The notes: generated from the letters alone by a model not told the origin. A stretch of 39,037 bases of DNA from an uncultured Francisellaceae bacterium (GCA_903822055.1 CAIJNR010000052.1:1-39037); one strand, 5' to 3'. Shown: positions 1 through 10,523, counted from the first letter of the stretch. Translations and numbers: made by a program.

Positions 1-2715
1 ATTACCGGTTGGTGTAATAGACAGTGTTGCGTCATTTACATGTAAGGTTAATGTCTGTTTATAACTAGATGCATCAGTTATAGTGGTAGTTGGTGAGTTG
101 TTAGCTGCAACATCAATGCTGGCCGCCCCATTAAATCCTGCATTGGCTGTAAAGTTCACCGTTGCAAGAGCTGCATTTAATTCAGCAATCGTGCCAGTCA
201 TGGTAACTACTGTATTACCATTAGCTAATGTACCATTTACTGCAACAACAGGTATGGTGCCACTTGCAAATCCTAATGTTCCATCATGCGCTGTTAATTG
301 GATCGTAGTTGGATAATCTGAAGGCGATATATCACTTACTTGAATCAGTCCATTGTTTGCACTGTCGATCAATAAAATAGTATTAACCGTATGGCTTGTA
401 CCATCTACTGCAACATTCGAATCAATATTAATGCTATTACCAACTGGCGTAATCGATAACGTCGCATCATTTACATTAATAGTTAATATTCTACTGTAAT
501 TAGATGGATCTGTGCTGTTATCTGGCGTTAACATCCCTGGCAAATTATTACTTAAAACAGTAATAGTCGCTGCTCCATTAAAGCCCAAATCCGATGTAAA
601 TGTTAACAACTTTAAAGCATTATTAACATTATCAACAGTATCGGTAAGAGTTATTGTATTGTGTGCGCCAGATGTAATAGTAGCACCAGCTATTGTATCG
701 CTAAATCCTATTGTTCCATGAGTTGCGGTTAATTGTACCGTAATTAGATCGCCAACCGCTTCAGGATCGCTTACTTGAATAAGATTAGCACCTATTAAAG
801 CAAAGGTGTTAAATACATTGACATTACCTGTTAATATATTGGCATCTATATTTACACTATTGTTTGTCGTTGCTAGAGATACAGCTGCATCATTAACATT
901 TACAATTAATGTTTTACTATAACTAGATGCATCATTAATAGATGTATTTGATAAATCATTCGCAAGCACCGAAATACTACCCACACCATTAAATCCAACA
1001 ACCGGTGTAAAAGTTAATAACTTTAAAGCATTATTAATGTTAGAAACAGTATCTGTTATTGTAATCGTATTATTAGCACCAGATGTCACGTGAGCACTAC
1101 TTACGCTACCATTAAAATCTATAGCTCCATGATTTGCCGTTAATTGTACTGTCATTACAGAAGTGGAACTTATACCAATATCGCCAACCTGTACTAGATT
1201 TGAACCTGTTAATGCAAATTGATTAATTACATTAGTATTCCCAACGCTCAACACATTAGCATTCATGTTTAAACTTTCATTAGGTGTGGACAATCCTATG
1301 GTAGCATCATTAACGTTAATATTAAGTATTTTATATGTGTTCGCAGCACTATATATACCATCCACACCACCAGGCAAATCATTGGCTATTATCTGAATAG
1401 TTGTTGCACCACTAAAATTAGGATATGGGGTAAATATTAATGCTTGTAAATCTTTATTGATGGCAGTTAGAGTATCTTGAACAATAATAGAACTAGAGTT
1501 GTCCCCAACAATTATTGGATTACTATCAGTATTACCAGAAAAATGTATTGTACCGTTAGCTGCAACCAATTTAATATAAATAGAAGGAGCAATAGAATGA
1601 TCGTTAATTATTATAGAATTATTTCCAGATAAAAAAAATGGATACTGAGTACCAATATTGATATTATCATTAGATAAACTTATTGCACTAGAACTTTGTC
1701 CAATAGTCACATCACTAGTAGCTATTTGTACACCACCAAGCCCTGTATGCCCCTGATCATTTGTTGAAATTTGCATTTTTGTTACACCAGAAAAATCAGC
1801 ATTTGGCGTAAACTCTAAGCCATCCAAAACAACATTAATTGCAGGCAAAGTACCTGTTAAAATAACTTTGCTTGATATATTTCCTTCAACGTTTACACCA
1901 ACATCAGTAGTGTGATGCACTGTTATCGCACCACCAATTACAGTTAAAGTAACTATTTCAGCAGCACCACCATCATCATAATCTATAACAGAAATTAAAT
2001 TTTTATGTGCCAGATCAAATATCAAATTAGCATCTTGATTAACAAATTGTATATCTATTGGAATATTATTAACTGGAGCAGAATTGTAATGAACAGGAGC
2101 AATAAATACAGGTACGATGTCCACAGGAATCACAGGAGCTACAGATATATTACGATTTGTATTTATAGTTGATGAAACATTACCAGCAGAAATAGCTGTA
2201 GAACTAATAGCAATACTGCTTTGCACAGCACTCATAAAATCTTGTTGCATGGACATTACCTGGATAATACCACTTTGCACGCTCATGTTTTCTTGAACTG
2301 ATATATTAGAAGCAAGCGCATCACCAACTTCAGCTGAATACTTAGAAGTGCTTGCTTGGCTAGACAAGTCGGAAGAACTAGAAGAACCTGAATGATCTAC
2401 TGTGTCAGTGCTAGCTGAACTTTTTTCTTGGCTAGTTGTTGTATCATTTACATCACCAGAATTACTTTTTTTGTGCGTATCTAAATCATCTTTATTATCA
2501 CTATCACTTATTGTATCTGAGGTGCTATCAGCTGTCTCAGTAGTACTATTATTTTCAGCATTATCACCAGCACCAGCATTAACATCTACTTTAGATCCAT
2601 CTGCAGAATCAGCAGCCTCGACTGAATTATCAGAAACACTAGGATCGCCGGAATTACTAGAATTTTCAGTGCTAGCATTTGACGATTTTTTATCTGTTGT
2701 ATCTTCTTCAGCCAT
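1..2715 (-). CDS. Giant repeat-containing surface or secreted protein, N-terminal part (runs off left edge)
   Basis: An open frame of 905 codons starts at an ATG at 2715 and reaches the window edge without a stop (checked codon by codon), so the C-terminus is missing. Residues 1 to about 140 are low complexity, rich in Ser, Asp, Asn and Thr, with no signal peptide. From about residue 210 the protein becomes extracellular-type beta repeats. A well-conserved unit recurs with its VNDA motif near residues 470, 608, 749 and 894, a period of 139-145 residues, each unit carrying motifs such as LKLLTFTP, GFNG and NDL. This resembles cadherin-like or VCBS-type repeats of large adhesins and type I secretion (RTX-like) substrates, which also lack an N-terminal signal peptide; that function is inferred. 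No clear ribosome site precedes the ATG. The gene is divergent from the PilZ-like gene at 2947. Confidence 0.75.
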   Translation of the reverse strand, partial: MAEEDTTDKKSSNASTENSSNSGDPSVSDNSVEAADSADGSKVDVNAGAGDNAENNSTTETADSTSDTISDSDNKDDLDTHKKSNSGDVNDTTTSQEKSSASTDTVDHSGSSSSSDLSSQASTSKYSAEVGDALASNISVQENMSVQSGIIQVMSMQQDFMSAVQSSIAISSTAISAGNVSSTINTNRNISVAPVIPVDIVPVFIAPVHYNSAPVNNIPIDIQFVNQDANLIFDLAHKNLISVIDYDDGGAAEIVTLTVIGGAITVHHTTDVGVNVEGNISSKVILTGTLPAINVVLDGLEFTPNADFSGVTKMQISTNDQGHTGLGGVQIATSDVTIGQSSSAISLSNDNINIGTQYPFFLSGNNSIIINDHSIAPSIYIKLVAANGTIHFSGNTDSNPIIVGDNSSSIIVQDTLTAINKDLQALIFTPYPNFSGATTIQIIANDLPGGVDGIYSAANTYKILNINVNDATIGLSTPNESLNMNANVLSVGNTNVINQFALTGSNLVQVGDIGISSTSVMTVQLTANHGAIDFNGSVSSAHVTSGANNTITITDTVSNINNALKLLTFTPVVGFNGVGSISVLANDLSNTSINDASSYSKTLIVNVNDAAVSLATTNNSVNIDANILTGNVNVFNTFALIGANLIQVSDPEAVGDLITVQLTATHGTIGFSDTIAGATITSGAHNTITLTDTVDNVNNALKLLTFTSDLGFNGAATITVLSNNLPGMLTPDNSTDPSNYSRILTINVNDATLSITPVGNSINIDSNVAVDGTSHTVNTILLIDSANNGLIQVSDISPSDYPTTIQLTAHDGTLGFASGTIPVVAVNGTLANGNTVVTMTGTIAELNAALATVNFTANAGFNGAASIDVAANNSPTTTITDASSYKQTLTLHVNDATLSITPTGN

Positions 2716-2946
2716 AATGATATCTATTACAAAATCAATATATAGAATTACCCTTAATGGTTGGACGTTAAAATAAGATATACAGTTCAATTAATAAAAA
2801 ATTACTTTTCAACACACCAGACCAACAATTAATCACAAGAAAAATACACATATAATTTATAAACAATTCACACTACATATGTTTTATGTACTAAATTTAT
2901 ATAATTGATGCTAATAATAATTTCACATTGACCAACATAGAATAAT

Positions 2947-4734
2947 ATGCAAACAAACAAACTTGGACTTACAATACCAACTCAAGAAAACAGTAAATCA
3001 ACAATTGATTTATCATTACCTGCAATAGAAAAATGGCGCTCAGAATTACAAACTGCTGATGTCGGTGAAACTTCTCGTAATATTTTTTCTATGCTTAAGA
3101 CCATGAATTCAACGACAATAGAACCTACTATTAGATTTCAACTCTTAGAATTACTTAGACCATTATCACAGATTATTTACCAATCTCTTAAAAAACACTA
3201 CTTCAATCAAATTCAACCATTATCTGAAAAAAAAATTTCTATATTAGAATTATCTATAACTTTACAAACTGAGATATTGAATGGATATAAGATAATTGTT
3301 GAAGATATTAATATGTCATCAAATTCCAGTCTCAAAAATTCAACATTACCAAATGCTATATATAGAGCTTTCAAACATTTTAACAATATATTAGCTACTT
3401 ATTATCAAACTTATACAGAACAACCAGAAAATATGTGGAAAGAAATGCATATACTTTATAAATATGCATTAGCATGCAAAATATCAGAAAATATTATCAC
3501 CTTAGATATAAGTGTCTCAAATAAGAAAATAGACGTTATTACTCCATATAAACATGCATTGTTTATAGCAAGCACGAGTCCATATCAATGGAGACAACAA
3601 GAACAAGAAATATTATATCATTACGTAGTATTATGGGATGATTATATTTCTATAAGAAATTTAAAATCTAGTGATCGCACTCAATGCAATGATGTTTTTT
3701 TTATACCTATAAATGACGATCATGGACCATTTACAATAGATGCAACAAAAACATCAATCCCTGATTCTGGATCTGTTTTAGATCTATCTAAATTAACTAC
3801 TTATTTGAAAAATTTCAACAAACAACAAAATACACCTGTCTCTAAAAACTCTAAAGATCCTAAAGATCCTAAAGATCCTAAAGATCCTAAAGATATAACA
3901 ATTGCAGAATATAGCTTACAAAAATTAATAAATTATTTAACAAACGGAACAAACAGAAAATTAGAACGCTTTAATATTATTGGACATGTTTCTGTAACAT
4001 TTGGTTTTCCTTCTACTCATTATTATATTAACAAAAGAAAAATTTTTAAGCCAGAATCGGTAGGCGAAGAATCAGATGATAGTATGCAAGAATTAGAATT
4101 AAATGTAGATTCTGTTTTAGAAGACACATCAAATACTGAACCAGCATATAAACCAGATACTGCTTTATATGCTTGCAAATTAACAAATATTCATGGAGAA
4201 GGAGCTGGAATTATTTTCCAAGATATTCGTTTTCCACCAATTCAACCTGGAGAAATAATTGCCATCGCTATAACCATGGGTGAAACATTTGACCAAGATG
4301 AAACTCACTGGAATATAGGAACAATACGTTGGTTAAAGCATAATCAACAAAACAAATTACTAGCAGGAATAGAAATATTAGCCCCATTTGCTATGGCAGC
4401 AGCTGTTCAATTACTGAAGGATGGAAATGGAGTTGGGTATTTTCAAAGAGCTTTTTTATTTCAAAATAATGACCCTAATAAGATAACATACAATTTGATT
4501 GCTCCAATAGTTCACTTTGAAACTGATAAACACGTTAAAATATATTCTTTTTTTCATAAAAAATTTGTCGAAACTAAATTAAAAGAACAATTAAGTGTTA
4601 ATAATAATTTTAAATGCTTTGCAATAGATATAAATTTACCAACAAATTCTACAACATCCAAGTCTAATACTAACACGAATAAAGACCCATCTAACAAAGA
4701 TCCTTTATCAACTAGCATTTGGAAAGAGTTATAG
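2947..4734 (+). CDS. PilZ-like (putative cyclic-di-GMP-binding) cytoplasmic protein
   Basis: 595 residues without signal peptide or membrane segment. The N-terminal 120 residues contain the pattern W-x-LP-x-x-GE-R, then [10 protein letters not shown], a conserved-looking K-H-Y and a GYK motif. This resembles a gammaproteobacterial family of about 550-600 aa, often annotated as PilZ or cyclic-di-GMP-binding proteins. Near residues 420-490 the text IGTIRWLK followed by [12 protein letters not shown] looks like the C-terminal strands of a PilZ-like barrel. I do not see a clear RxxxR plus DxSxxG ligand motif, so ligand binding is uncertain. Residues about 302-316 are a tandem DPK repeat coded by a 9-bp repeat, and the acidic stretch at 370-395 is probably a linker. 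The last 23 bases overlap the 3' end of convergent parC. No good Shine-Dalgarno is visible before the ATG. Confidence 0.55.
   Translation: MQTNKLGLTIPTQENSKSTIDLSLPAIEKWRSELQTADVGETSRNIFSMLKTMNSTTIEPTIRFQLLELLRPLSQIIYQSLKKHYFNQIQPLSEKKISILELSITLQTEILNGYKIIVEDINMSSNSSLKNSTLPNAIYRAFKHFNNILATYYQTYTEQPENMWKEMHILYKYALACKISENIITLDISVSNKKIDVITPYKHALFIASTSPYQWRQQEQEILYHYVVLWDDYISIRNLKSSDRTQCNDVFFIPINDDHGPFTIDATKTSIPDSGSVLDLSKLTTYLKNFNKQQNTPVSKNSKDPKDPKDPKDPKDITIAEYSLQKLINYLTNGTNRKLERFNIIGHVSVTFGFPSTHYYINKRKIFKPESVGEESDDSMQELELNVDSVLEDTSNTEPAYKPDTALYACKLTNIHGEGAGIIFQDIRFPPIQPGEIIAIAITMGETFDQDETHWNIGTIRWLKHNQQNKLLAGIEILAPFAMAAAVQLLKDGNGVGYFQRAFLFQNNDPNKITYNLIAPIVHFETDKHVKIYSFFHKKFVETKLKEQLSVNNNFKCFAIDINLPTNSTTSKSNTNTNKDPSNKDPLSTSIWKEL
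3851..3895 (+). repeat. 9-bp tandem repeat encoding (DPK)n inside the PilZ-like gene
   Basis: The unit ctaaagatc is present four times exactly and a fifth time with one changed base, giving an in-frame Lys-Asp-Pro run. Because the period is a multiple of three, slippage would alter linker length without breaking the frame. Confidence 0.9.
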
Positions 4735-6946
4735 ATTTTATATTATTAACCTTTGGTAATTTCGACAATTTTTTACCAGTATCGCCAATATTTCCAACAT
4801 AATTTAGCAACTCTTTATGTGCGATCATAATACTTTTATTACCATAATTAATTGTCAGATTAGATTTTGCATTTAATATTCCAACAGCCAATATGCTGTT
4901 TTTCTTAGAAATAGCACACAATTTACGACCACGACCCTTATTTAATTCTGGTATAGAATCCAAATCAAATAATAACATTTTAAAATCACTAGATAAAACC
5001 ACACAATATTTACTATCTACCTCTAACTTAATTGGGTTCAACAATTGTTCACCACATAAATTAATAATATTTTTACCACTCTTAGTTCTAGCTTGCAAGT
5101 TACTCATACTGGTTATAAAAGCATAACCTTTACTTTGAGATAACAAAAACTTTTGCGCCAGATCTCCCATAATCACGGCGGTAAAAACCGCTCCTTTTTC
5201 TGGAGATAATTTACCAGTTAATGGTTCGCCATAACCACGCATCGTCGGTAAGCTAGCTGCAGATAATGAATAAGATTTACCACTAGAATCTAAAAATACT
5301 GCATTATGATTATATAAACCTGTAGCATGAGATTTATATTGCTCACCAGATTTATAATTTAATGTTAATGGATCTAGATCATGTCCCTTACCACATCTTA
5401 CCCAACCTTTATCGGACAAAACAACAGTTACTTCCAGATCTGATGTTTTAACTAATAAATTATTATCAAGCGGTTTAGCTGCAACTCGTACTACCAATTG
5501 TGAACATCTAGGATCTTTTAATTTAGTAGCAATAGATTGTATTTCATCCCTAACTAATGATTTCAATTTATCTTTAGATGCTAAAATAGCTATAATGTAT
5601 TTTTTTTCTTTAGTTAATTTTTGTGATTCTTCTTTAATCTTTATCTCTTCTAATTTTGCTAAGTTTCTTAATTTTAAATCTAAAATTGCAGTTACCTGGT
5701 TGTCAGTTAAATTAAATTTATTTATTAAAATATTTTTTGGTTCATCTTCATGCCTAATGATACGGATCACTTCGTCTAAATTTAAATAAATTATTAACAA
5801 TCCTTCCAAAATATGTAATCTATCTGTTAATTTTTCCAAACTATATTTTAAACGTTCTTTAACTAAAGATAATCTAAATTCTAGCCACTCTTGTAAGATG
5901 TCTAATAAATTTTTTACTCGCGGTTTACCATCAATTCCTATCATATTAAAATTAACTCGATAAGTTTTTTCTAATTCAGTAGTTGCAAATAAATGAGACA
6001 TTATAGCATCTGCATCGACTCGATTAGATTTTGGCACCAATATTAATCTAGTTGGATTGGCATGATCTGATTCGTCTCTTAGATCTGTTATAAATTGTAA
6101 ATTTTTACTATGAATTTGATCAGCGATTTGCTTTAATACCTTAGCCCCAGAAACCATATACGGTAAAGCAGTTATTACTATCCCTGCTTTTTCCTGCACA
6201 TAAACAGCACGCGCCTTAACGCTACCATATCCTGTTTTGTAAAGCTCAAGCAGTTCTTCTGAGCTAGTAATTATTTCAGCTTTTGTTGGAAAATCTGGAC
6301 CAATAATATACGTACATAGTTCTTCGATTGTAATATTTTCAGGATGTTTATGATCTAAAATATAAATACAAGCATTAGCAACTTCTTCTAAGTTATGAGG
6401 AACGATATCTGTTGCCATACCAACTGCAATACCAGTCGTCCCATTTAGTAATACCATTGGCAATTTGGCTGGCAATACTTTAGGTTCGAGTAATGTACCA
6501 TCAAAATTATCACTCCAAACCACTGCTCCTTGATCTATTTCTTGTAATAATAGATCGGCATATTTAGATAATTTAGCTTCAGTATAACGCATAGCTGCAA
6601 AAGATTTAGGATCATCTGCTGTTCCAAAATTACCTTGCCCTTCAATTAATGGATATCGATAAGAAAATGGTTGTGCCATTAAAACCATTGCATCATAGCA
6701 AGCCGTTTCTCCATGAGGATGAAATTTACCTAAAACATCCCCTATAGTACGAGCAGATTTTTTATGTTTTGCTAAATAATTTAAATGTAACTCAGACATA
6801 GCATAGATAATACGTCTCTGCACTGGTTTTAAACCATCACCTATATGAGGCAAAGCTCTATCTAAAATTACATACATTGCATAATCTAAATATGCTTCTT
6901 CTACAAAAGATTGGATTGGTCTTCGCTCAGTAATATCTTGTTGCAT
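4712..6946 (-). CDS. parC: DNA topoisomerase IV subunit A
   Basis: 744 aa, close to the length of E. coli ParC. Together with ParE it decatenates daughter chromosomes. The N-terminal breakage-reunion domain is clear: [10 protein letters not shown], then [14 protein letters not shown], and catalytic Tyr121 in [10 protein letters not shown] with the preceding Arg120. A coiled-coil region and a ParC-type C-terminal beta-pinwheel follow; there is no GyrA box (QRRGGKG), which supports ParC over GyrA. The start ATG lies one base after the parE stop (TAA-T-ATG), so translation is probably coupled. In the quinolone-resistance region, E. coli Asp79, Ser80 and Glu84 correspond here to Glu80, Thr81 and Asp85. 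The 3' end overlaps the convergent PilZ-like gene by 23 bp. Confidence 0.96.
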   Translation of the reverse strand: MQQDITERRPIQSFVEEAYLDYAMYVILDRALPHIGDGLKPVQRRIIYAMSELHLNYLAKHKKSARTIGDVLGKFHPHGETACYDAMVLMAQPFSYRYPLIEGQGNFGTADDPKSFAAMRYTEAKLSKYADLLLQEIDQGAVVWSDNFDGTLLEPKVLPAKLPMVLLNGTTGIAVGMATDIVPHNLEEVANACIYILDHKHPENITIEELCTYIIGPDFPTKAEIITSSEELLELYKTGYGSVKARAVYVQEKAGIVITALPYMVSGAKVLKQIADQIHSKNLQFITDLRDESDHANPTRLILVPKSNRVDADAIMSHLFATTELEKTYRVNFNMIGIDGKPRVKNLLDILQEWLEFRLSLVKERLKYSLEKLTDRLHILEGLLIIYLNLDEVIRIIRHEDEPKNILINKFNLTDNQVTAILDLKLRNLAKLEEIKIKEESQKLTKEKKYIIAILASKDKLKSLVRDEIQSIATKLKDPRCSQLVVRVAAKPLDNNLLVKTSDLEVTVVLSDKGWVRCGKGHDLDPLTLNYKSGEQYKSHATGLYNHNAVFLDSSGKSYSLSAASLPTMRGYGEPLTGKLSPEKGAVFTAVIMGDLAQKFLLSQSKGYAFITSMSNLQARTKSGKNIINLCGEQLLNPIKLEVDSKYCVVLSSDFKMLLFDLDSIPELNKGRGRKLCAISKKNSILAVGILNAKSNLTINYGNKSIMIAHKELLNYVGNIGDTGKKLSKLPKVNNIKSITLSKC

Positions 6947-6947
6947 A

Positions 6948-8879
6948 TTAAATCTCTGCTAAATTACCTTTTTGTTCTAACCACAAACGCCGATCTTGTG
7001 ATCTCTTTTTTGCTAACAACAGATCTAACATATTATCTGCGTCTTGATCCGAATCAATATGAAGTTGTACTAATCTTCTAGTATCTCTAGCCATGGTAGT
7101 TTCTCTTAATTGCATTGGATTCATTTCCCCCAATCCTTTAAAACGCTGAATATTAACTTTAGAAGATTTTTCAGAACCAATTTTATCTATTATACCTAAT
7201 CGCTCTTGTTCATCTAATGCATAATATACTTGTTTACCACAATCAATTCTAAACAACGGGGGCATTGCTACAAATACATGTCCTGCTGTTACCAATTTTC
7301 TAAAATGGCGTAAAAATAATGCACATAGCAATGTTGCAATATGGCGTCCATCAGAATCTGCATCCGCTAAAATACAAATCTTACCGTAACGTAAATTAGA
7401 TAAAAAATCACTACCAGGATCAACTCCTAGCGCAACAGATATATCATGAACTTCTTGGGAAGATAAAATTTGGGTGCCAGATACTTCCCAAGTATTTAAA
7501 ATTTTACCACGAAGCGGCATAACTGCTTGATACTCTTTATCTCGAGCTTGTTTGGCAGAACCGCCTGCAGAATCTCCTTCTACTAAAAACAACTCGGTTT
7601 GTCTAAAATCCTGGCAACTACAATCAATTAATTTACCTGGTAATGCAGTTCCAACTGATAAAACTTTTTTTCTAATTATTTGTTTACTTTGTAAAGATCT
7701 TTTTTTAGCAGATTCTATAATTAATTCAGCAATTTGTTTAGCTTGAATAACATTTTGATTTAACCATAAACTAAAGCTATCTTTTAATACCAATGATACA
7801 AAAGCCGCACACTCTCTAGAAGATAATTTTTCTTTAGTTTGCCCAGAAAACTGAGTTTCCATTAATTTAACTGATAATACAAAATTAGCATTTTCCCAAA
7901 TATCATCTGTAGAAAGTTTAATACCTTTAGGCAATAAATTCTGAATTTCACAAAATTCTCGCATTGCATCTAACAATCCTGTTCTAAAACCATTAACATG
8001 CGTACCACCTTGAATAGTTGGTACTAAATTAACATAACTTTCTTGAAAATTATTTTTTGAATTGTTTACCCAAACAATACACCAACTTACTTCTTCTCTA
8101 GAAGCGCTCATTGCCCCACAAAATGGCTGCTCTGGCACATAACCATCAGCAGTTTGCTCAATATTTTCTAATAAATACTGAGACAAACCATTTTGATATT
8201 GCCAACTGCTGATATCTCCAGTATGTTCATCAGTAAATTCCACCAACAACCCTGGACATAAAACTGCTTTAGCTTGTAATAAATGTTTTAATTTTTCAAT
8301 ATTGATTTTAGGTGAATCAAAATATTTAGCTTCTGGCCAAAATTTGATCATAGTACCGTTATCAAACCCAATACTTATGATTTTGTTTAAATTATTTTGT
8401 TCTTTTGTGGAAATTTTTTTTAATGCACTAGTCTTAGAGCCTTGCATAAATTCCATATAATAACAAACACCATTCCTAGCAATTGTTACCTCTAATTGCT
8501 TAGATAGTGCGTTTACTACAGACACTCCAACACCATGTAAACCACCAGAAAATTTATATTCTTGGTTAGAAAATTTAGCTCCAGAATGTAAAGTAGTTAA
8601 AATCAACTCTACACCAGGCAGTTTATATTCTGGATGGATATCGACTGGCATGCCTCTACCATTATCAACAACAGTAACAGCCCCATCTTTAGCTAAAATA
8701 ACTTTAATTTGATTTGCAAAACCAGCTATAGCCTCGTCGACACTATTATCAATTACCTCTTGAGCTAAATGATTTGGTCTAGATAAATCGGTATACATAC
8801 CGGGACGCTTTTTAACAGGTTCGAGTCCTGTTAAAACTTCAATTGAATTAGAATTATAATTATTAATTTTTTTCTTCAT
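6948..8879 (-). CDS. parE: DNA topoisomerase IV subunit B
   Basis: 643 aa from the ATG at 8879 (MKKKINNY). An in-frame ATG seven codons further upstream, at 8900, lies inside a GC-rich hairpin repeat; GGGTGGA just before 8879 is a better ribosome site. The protein supplies the ATPase of topoisomerase IV. GHKL motifs are intact: [21 protein letters not shown] and [14 protein letters not shown]. The TOPRIM domain has [11 protein letters not shown] and [28 protein letters not shown] is ParE-like, and the length (E. coli ParE 630, GyrB 804) excludes GyrB. The gene is first in a parE-parC operon with a one-base gap. Upstream are a GC hairpin and a perfect 35-bp inverted repeat that probably separates this operon from the upstream barrel genes. 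Confidence 0.96.
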   Translation of the reverse strand: MKKKINNYNSNSIEVLTGLEPVKKRPGMYTDLSRPNHLAQEVIDNSVDEAIAGFANQIKVILAKDGAVTVVDNGRGMPVDIHPEYKLPGVELILTTLHSGAKFSNQEYKFSGGLHGVGVSVVNALSKQLEVTIARNGVCYYMEFMQGSKTSALKKISTKEQNNLNKIISIGFDNGTMIKFWPEAKYFDSPKINIEKLKHLLQAKAVLCPGLLVEFTDEHTGDISSWQYQNGLSQYLLENIEQTADGYVPEQPFCGAMSASREEVSWCIVWVNNSKNNFQESYVNLVPTIQGGTHVNGFRTGLLDAMREFCEIQNLLPKGIKLSTDDIWENANFVLSVKLMETQFSGQTKEKLSSRECAAFVSLVLKDSFSLWLNQNVIQAKQIAELIIESAKKRSLQSKQIIRKKVLSVGTALPGKLIDCSCQDFRQTELFLVEGDSAGGSAKQARDKEYQAVMPLRGKILNTWEVSGTQILSSQEVHDISVALGVDPGSDFLSNLRYGKICILADADSDGRHIATLLCALFLRHFRKLVTAGHVFVAMPPLFRIDCGKQVYYALDEQERLGIIDKIGSEKSSKVNIQRFKGLGEMNPMQLRETTMARDTRRLVQLHIDSDQDADNMLDLLLAKKRSQDRRLWLEQKGNLAEI

Positions 8880-8882
8880 AGA

Positions 8883-8911
8883 TCCACCCGGCACATCCAC
8901 CCGGTCGGGTG
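8883..8911. repeat. GC-rich CCACCCGG repeat and hairpin at the parE start
   Basis: ATCCACCCGG occurs at about 8882 and again at 8894, followed by CGGGTG, so CACCCG-GT-CGGGTG can form a tight hairpin (about 8898-8911). The GC content stands out from the AT-rich background. CATCCACCCGG is also found at about 38992-39002, so this is a dispersed repeat. Confidence 0.6.
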
Positions 8912-8920
8912 AAATTAAAT

Positions 8921-9048
8921 GTAACTGTTCACTGGTAGGTGTTTTTAAAATTTATTACGCACCATTCAGAGCGTAACTAGATAACAACGGGTTTTATTCG
9001 TTCAGGATGCTTCATAAATTTTAAAAACACCTACCAGTGAACAGTTAC
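8921..9048. repeat. Perfect 35-bp inverted repeat with 58-nt spacer (palindromic element D)
   Basis: The left arm 8921-8955 begins GTAACTGTTCACTGG and the right arm 9014-9048 is its exact reverse complement. The spacer 8956-9013 carries a short internal inverted repeat (TACGC...GCGTA). The element starts two bases after the stop codon of the barrel gene at 9051 and ends before the parE start, so a read-through transcript would fold into a 35-bp stem. The stem carries A/T runs but ends in no long U tract, so it is not a plain intrinsic terminator. It looks like a MITE or palindromic insertion. Confidence 0.85.
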
Positions 9049-9050
9049 GG

Positions 9051-9710
9051 TTAAATTACATAAATAACATCTAATGACACCACTTTAGCACTATTAATAC
9101 CATTCAAACCTGATCTTGGTCCGACTTTTTGGTAACTAACCAATCCACGCACTGACCAATGATTATCAATGTTATATTGTCCACCAACCTTAGCACGCAA
9201 ACCATATTTTTTATAACCATCATCTGCACCTAAGGCTCCAATCGAACCATGTTCCCTCATAGCCATATGACCAATACCAACGCCTGCTAATATCTCAAAT
9301 TTGACATCATCAAGATCTATAGCCAATGGTATATAATTCATAAAATCTAAAAAAATATTTCTAATCGACAATTCGCCATTTTGATTACCGTACATATCTA
9401 ACGGCTCAGAAATACTATACCCTAATTCCAAACCAAATCCGTATAAAGATTGAAATTTTACGCCAACAACAGGTCCAGAAAGCCCAAGAGAATGACGCGT
9501 TACGGTACCATTATTAACAAACTCTGCTCTATATTCAAATTCATTATTTAAATTATAAAAACTATAACCAATCCCAGCTCCCACATAAAAATGCATATTT
9601 TCTACAATATCTACACGGTCTCGCTTAATCCTAGCATTAGCGGTATTACTAGTTCCAACAAATAAAACAGGTAAAATAATTGTTATTAAATTTTTTATAA
9701 AATCTTTCAT
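9051..9710 (-). CDS. Small outer-membrane beta-barrel protein, copy 1
   Basis: 219 aa. The signal peptide is basic residues plus a hydrophobic stretch, with cleavage likely after ANA near residue 27. The mature protein has alternating hydrophobic strands starting with HFYVGAGIGYSFYNL, and ends in an aromatic/hydrophobic strand (VVSLDVIYVI), as in 8-stranded OmpA-like or surface-antigen barrels. It is clearly paralogous to the neighbouring gene: FYVGAG-GY, VVGVKFQ, LRAKVGGQY and VSYQKVG align with FYVGAGLGY, VLGVKFQ, LRAKIGAQY and VGYQRVG. A GGAA motif lies a few bases before the ATG. The family is recognised only at the level of outer-membrane barrel; the ligand or role is unknown. Confidence 0.8.
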   Translation of the reverse strand: MKDFIKNLITIILPVLFVGTSNTANARIKRDRVDIVENMHFYVGAGIGYSFYNLNNEFEYRAEFVNNGTVTRHSLGLSGPVVGVKFQSLYGFGLELGYSISEPLDMYGNQNGELSIRNIFLDFMNYIPLAIDLDDVKFEILAGVGIGHMAMREHGSIGALGADDGYKKYGLRAKVGGQYNIDNHWSVRGLVSYQKVGPRSGLNGINSAKVVSLDVIYVI

Positions 9711-9738
9711 AATTTAATTCCATTTAAATTAAGAAACA

Positions 9739-9793
9739 CTTCTCCCTCAGTAACCCCATCTCCAGTCTACTGGAGGTAGGGGTTATGGTGAAG
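9739..9793. terminator. Hairpin between the two barrel genes
   Basis: TAACCCC-AT-CTCCAG pairs with CTGGAGG-T-AGGGGTTA across a 4-nt loop, extended outward by CTTC/GAAG. It starts two bases after the stop of the upstream barrel gene (9796). No strong U tract follows, so it may be an mRNA-stabilising or attenuating stem rather than a full terminator. Confidence 0.6.
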
Positions 9794-9795
9794 AA

Positions 9796-10428
9796 TTAAA
9801 TCAAATAAAGAACATCTACGTTAGCAGATTGCATGCTTTTAATGGAATGCTTACCACTTTTATCACCAACTCTTTGGTAACCAACTAAACCACGCATTCC
9901 CCAATTGTTGTCAATAGAATATTGAGCACCAATTTTAGCTCGCAAACCAAATTTATTATAGCTTGAACCTGTACCAATAGCTCCAAGTGAACTTTTCTCT
10001 TTAATTGTCATACGACCAATACCCAAACCACCAACTAAATCAATTTGTGTAGTCATTGGCATATAACCAATTAAATCAACAAAAGAATTTCTAATACGCA
10101 AATTACCTGATTTTACACCATCAAATTCAAGCTTGTTATGAAATGCATAACCAAATTCTGCTCCGTAATTTTCTTGAAATTTAACACCCAATACTGGAAC
10201 TAAAATATCTCCAGTTTTAGATTTAACAGAACCTTTATTAGGGGAACTTTCTATTTTATTTTTAAAATCATTGCTAAGATTATATTTGTTATAACCAAGA
10301 CCAGCACCAACATAAAACCGCGCATTATCAACTACATCAGCATTAGCATTACCACTAACTGCAACAACTAAACCAACTAGACTGGCCGTTAATAAGCTTT
10401 TGTTAGTATTTCTTGTAAAATTTTTCAT
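9796..10428 (-). CDS. Small outer-membrane beta-barrel protein, copy 2
   Basis: 210 aa from the ATG at 10428, which has GGAGG about nine bases upstream. An alternative TTG at 10443 overlaps that ribosome site and is unlikely. The signal peptide has a hydrophobic core LLTASLVGLVVAVSG and probable cleavage after ANA. The mature barrel shares its framework with copy 1 at 9051 and ends ANVDVLYLI. The extracellular segments differ: copy 2 has a Lys/Ser-rich loop near residues 55-65. Tandem duplication followed by loop divergence is the usual pattern for surface antigens of host-associated bacteria; that interpretation is inferred. A hairpin separates the two copies. Confidence 0.82.
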   Translation of the reverse strand: MKNFTRNTNKSLLTASLVGLVVAVSGNANADVVDNARFYVGAGLGYNKYNLSNDFKNKIESSPNKGSVKSKTGDILVPVLGVKFQENYGAEFGYAFHNKLEFDGVKSGNLRIRNSFVDLIGYMPMTTQIDLVGGLGIGRMTIKEKSSLGAIGTGSSYNKFGLRAKIGAQYSIDNNWGMRGLVGYQRVGDKSGKHSIKSMQSANVDVLYLI

Positions 10429-10523
10429 ATCGAAATCCTCCAACTAAAATCAACCCCTTAAATAATTACAATTATTTTGGAAGATTTTCTCTTAGAAATC
10501 AAGTAAGATTTTTGTGATCAAAT

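Noticed and set aside
2402-2776. Open frame on the plus strand, 124 codons
   Set aside because: Antisense to the N-terminal low-complexity part of the giant repeat protein; its Ser/Leu/Val-rich text is the mirror of that composition bias, and it has no ribosome site.
3851-3895. CRISPR-like array
   Set aside because: The repeats are 9 bp, contiguous, without spacers, and within a coding frame. No CRISPR array was seen elsewhere in the window.
6948-8879. gyrB rather than parE
   Set aside because: The chain is about 640 aa without the GyrB-specific insertion, and it is coupled to a ParC that lacks the GyrA box.
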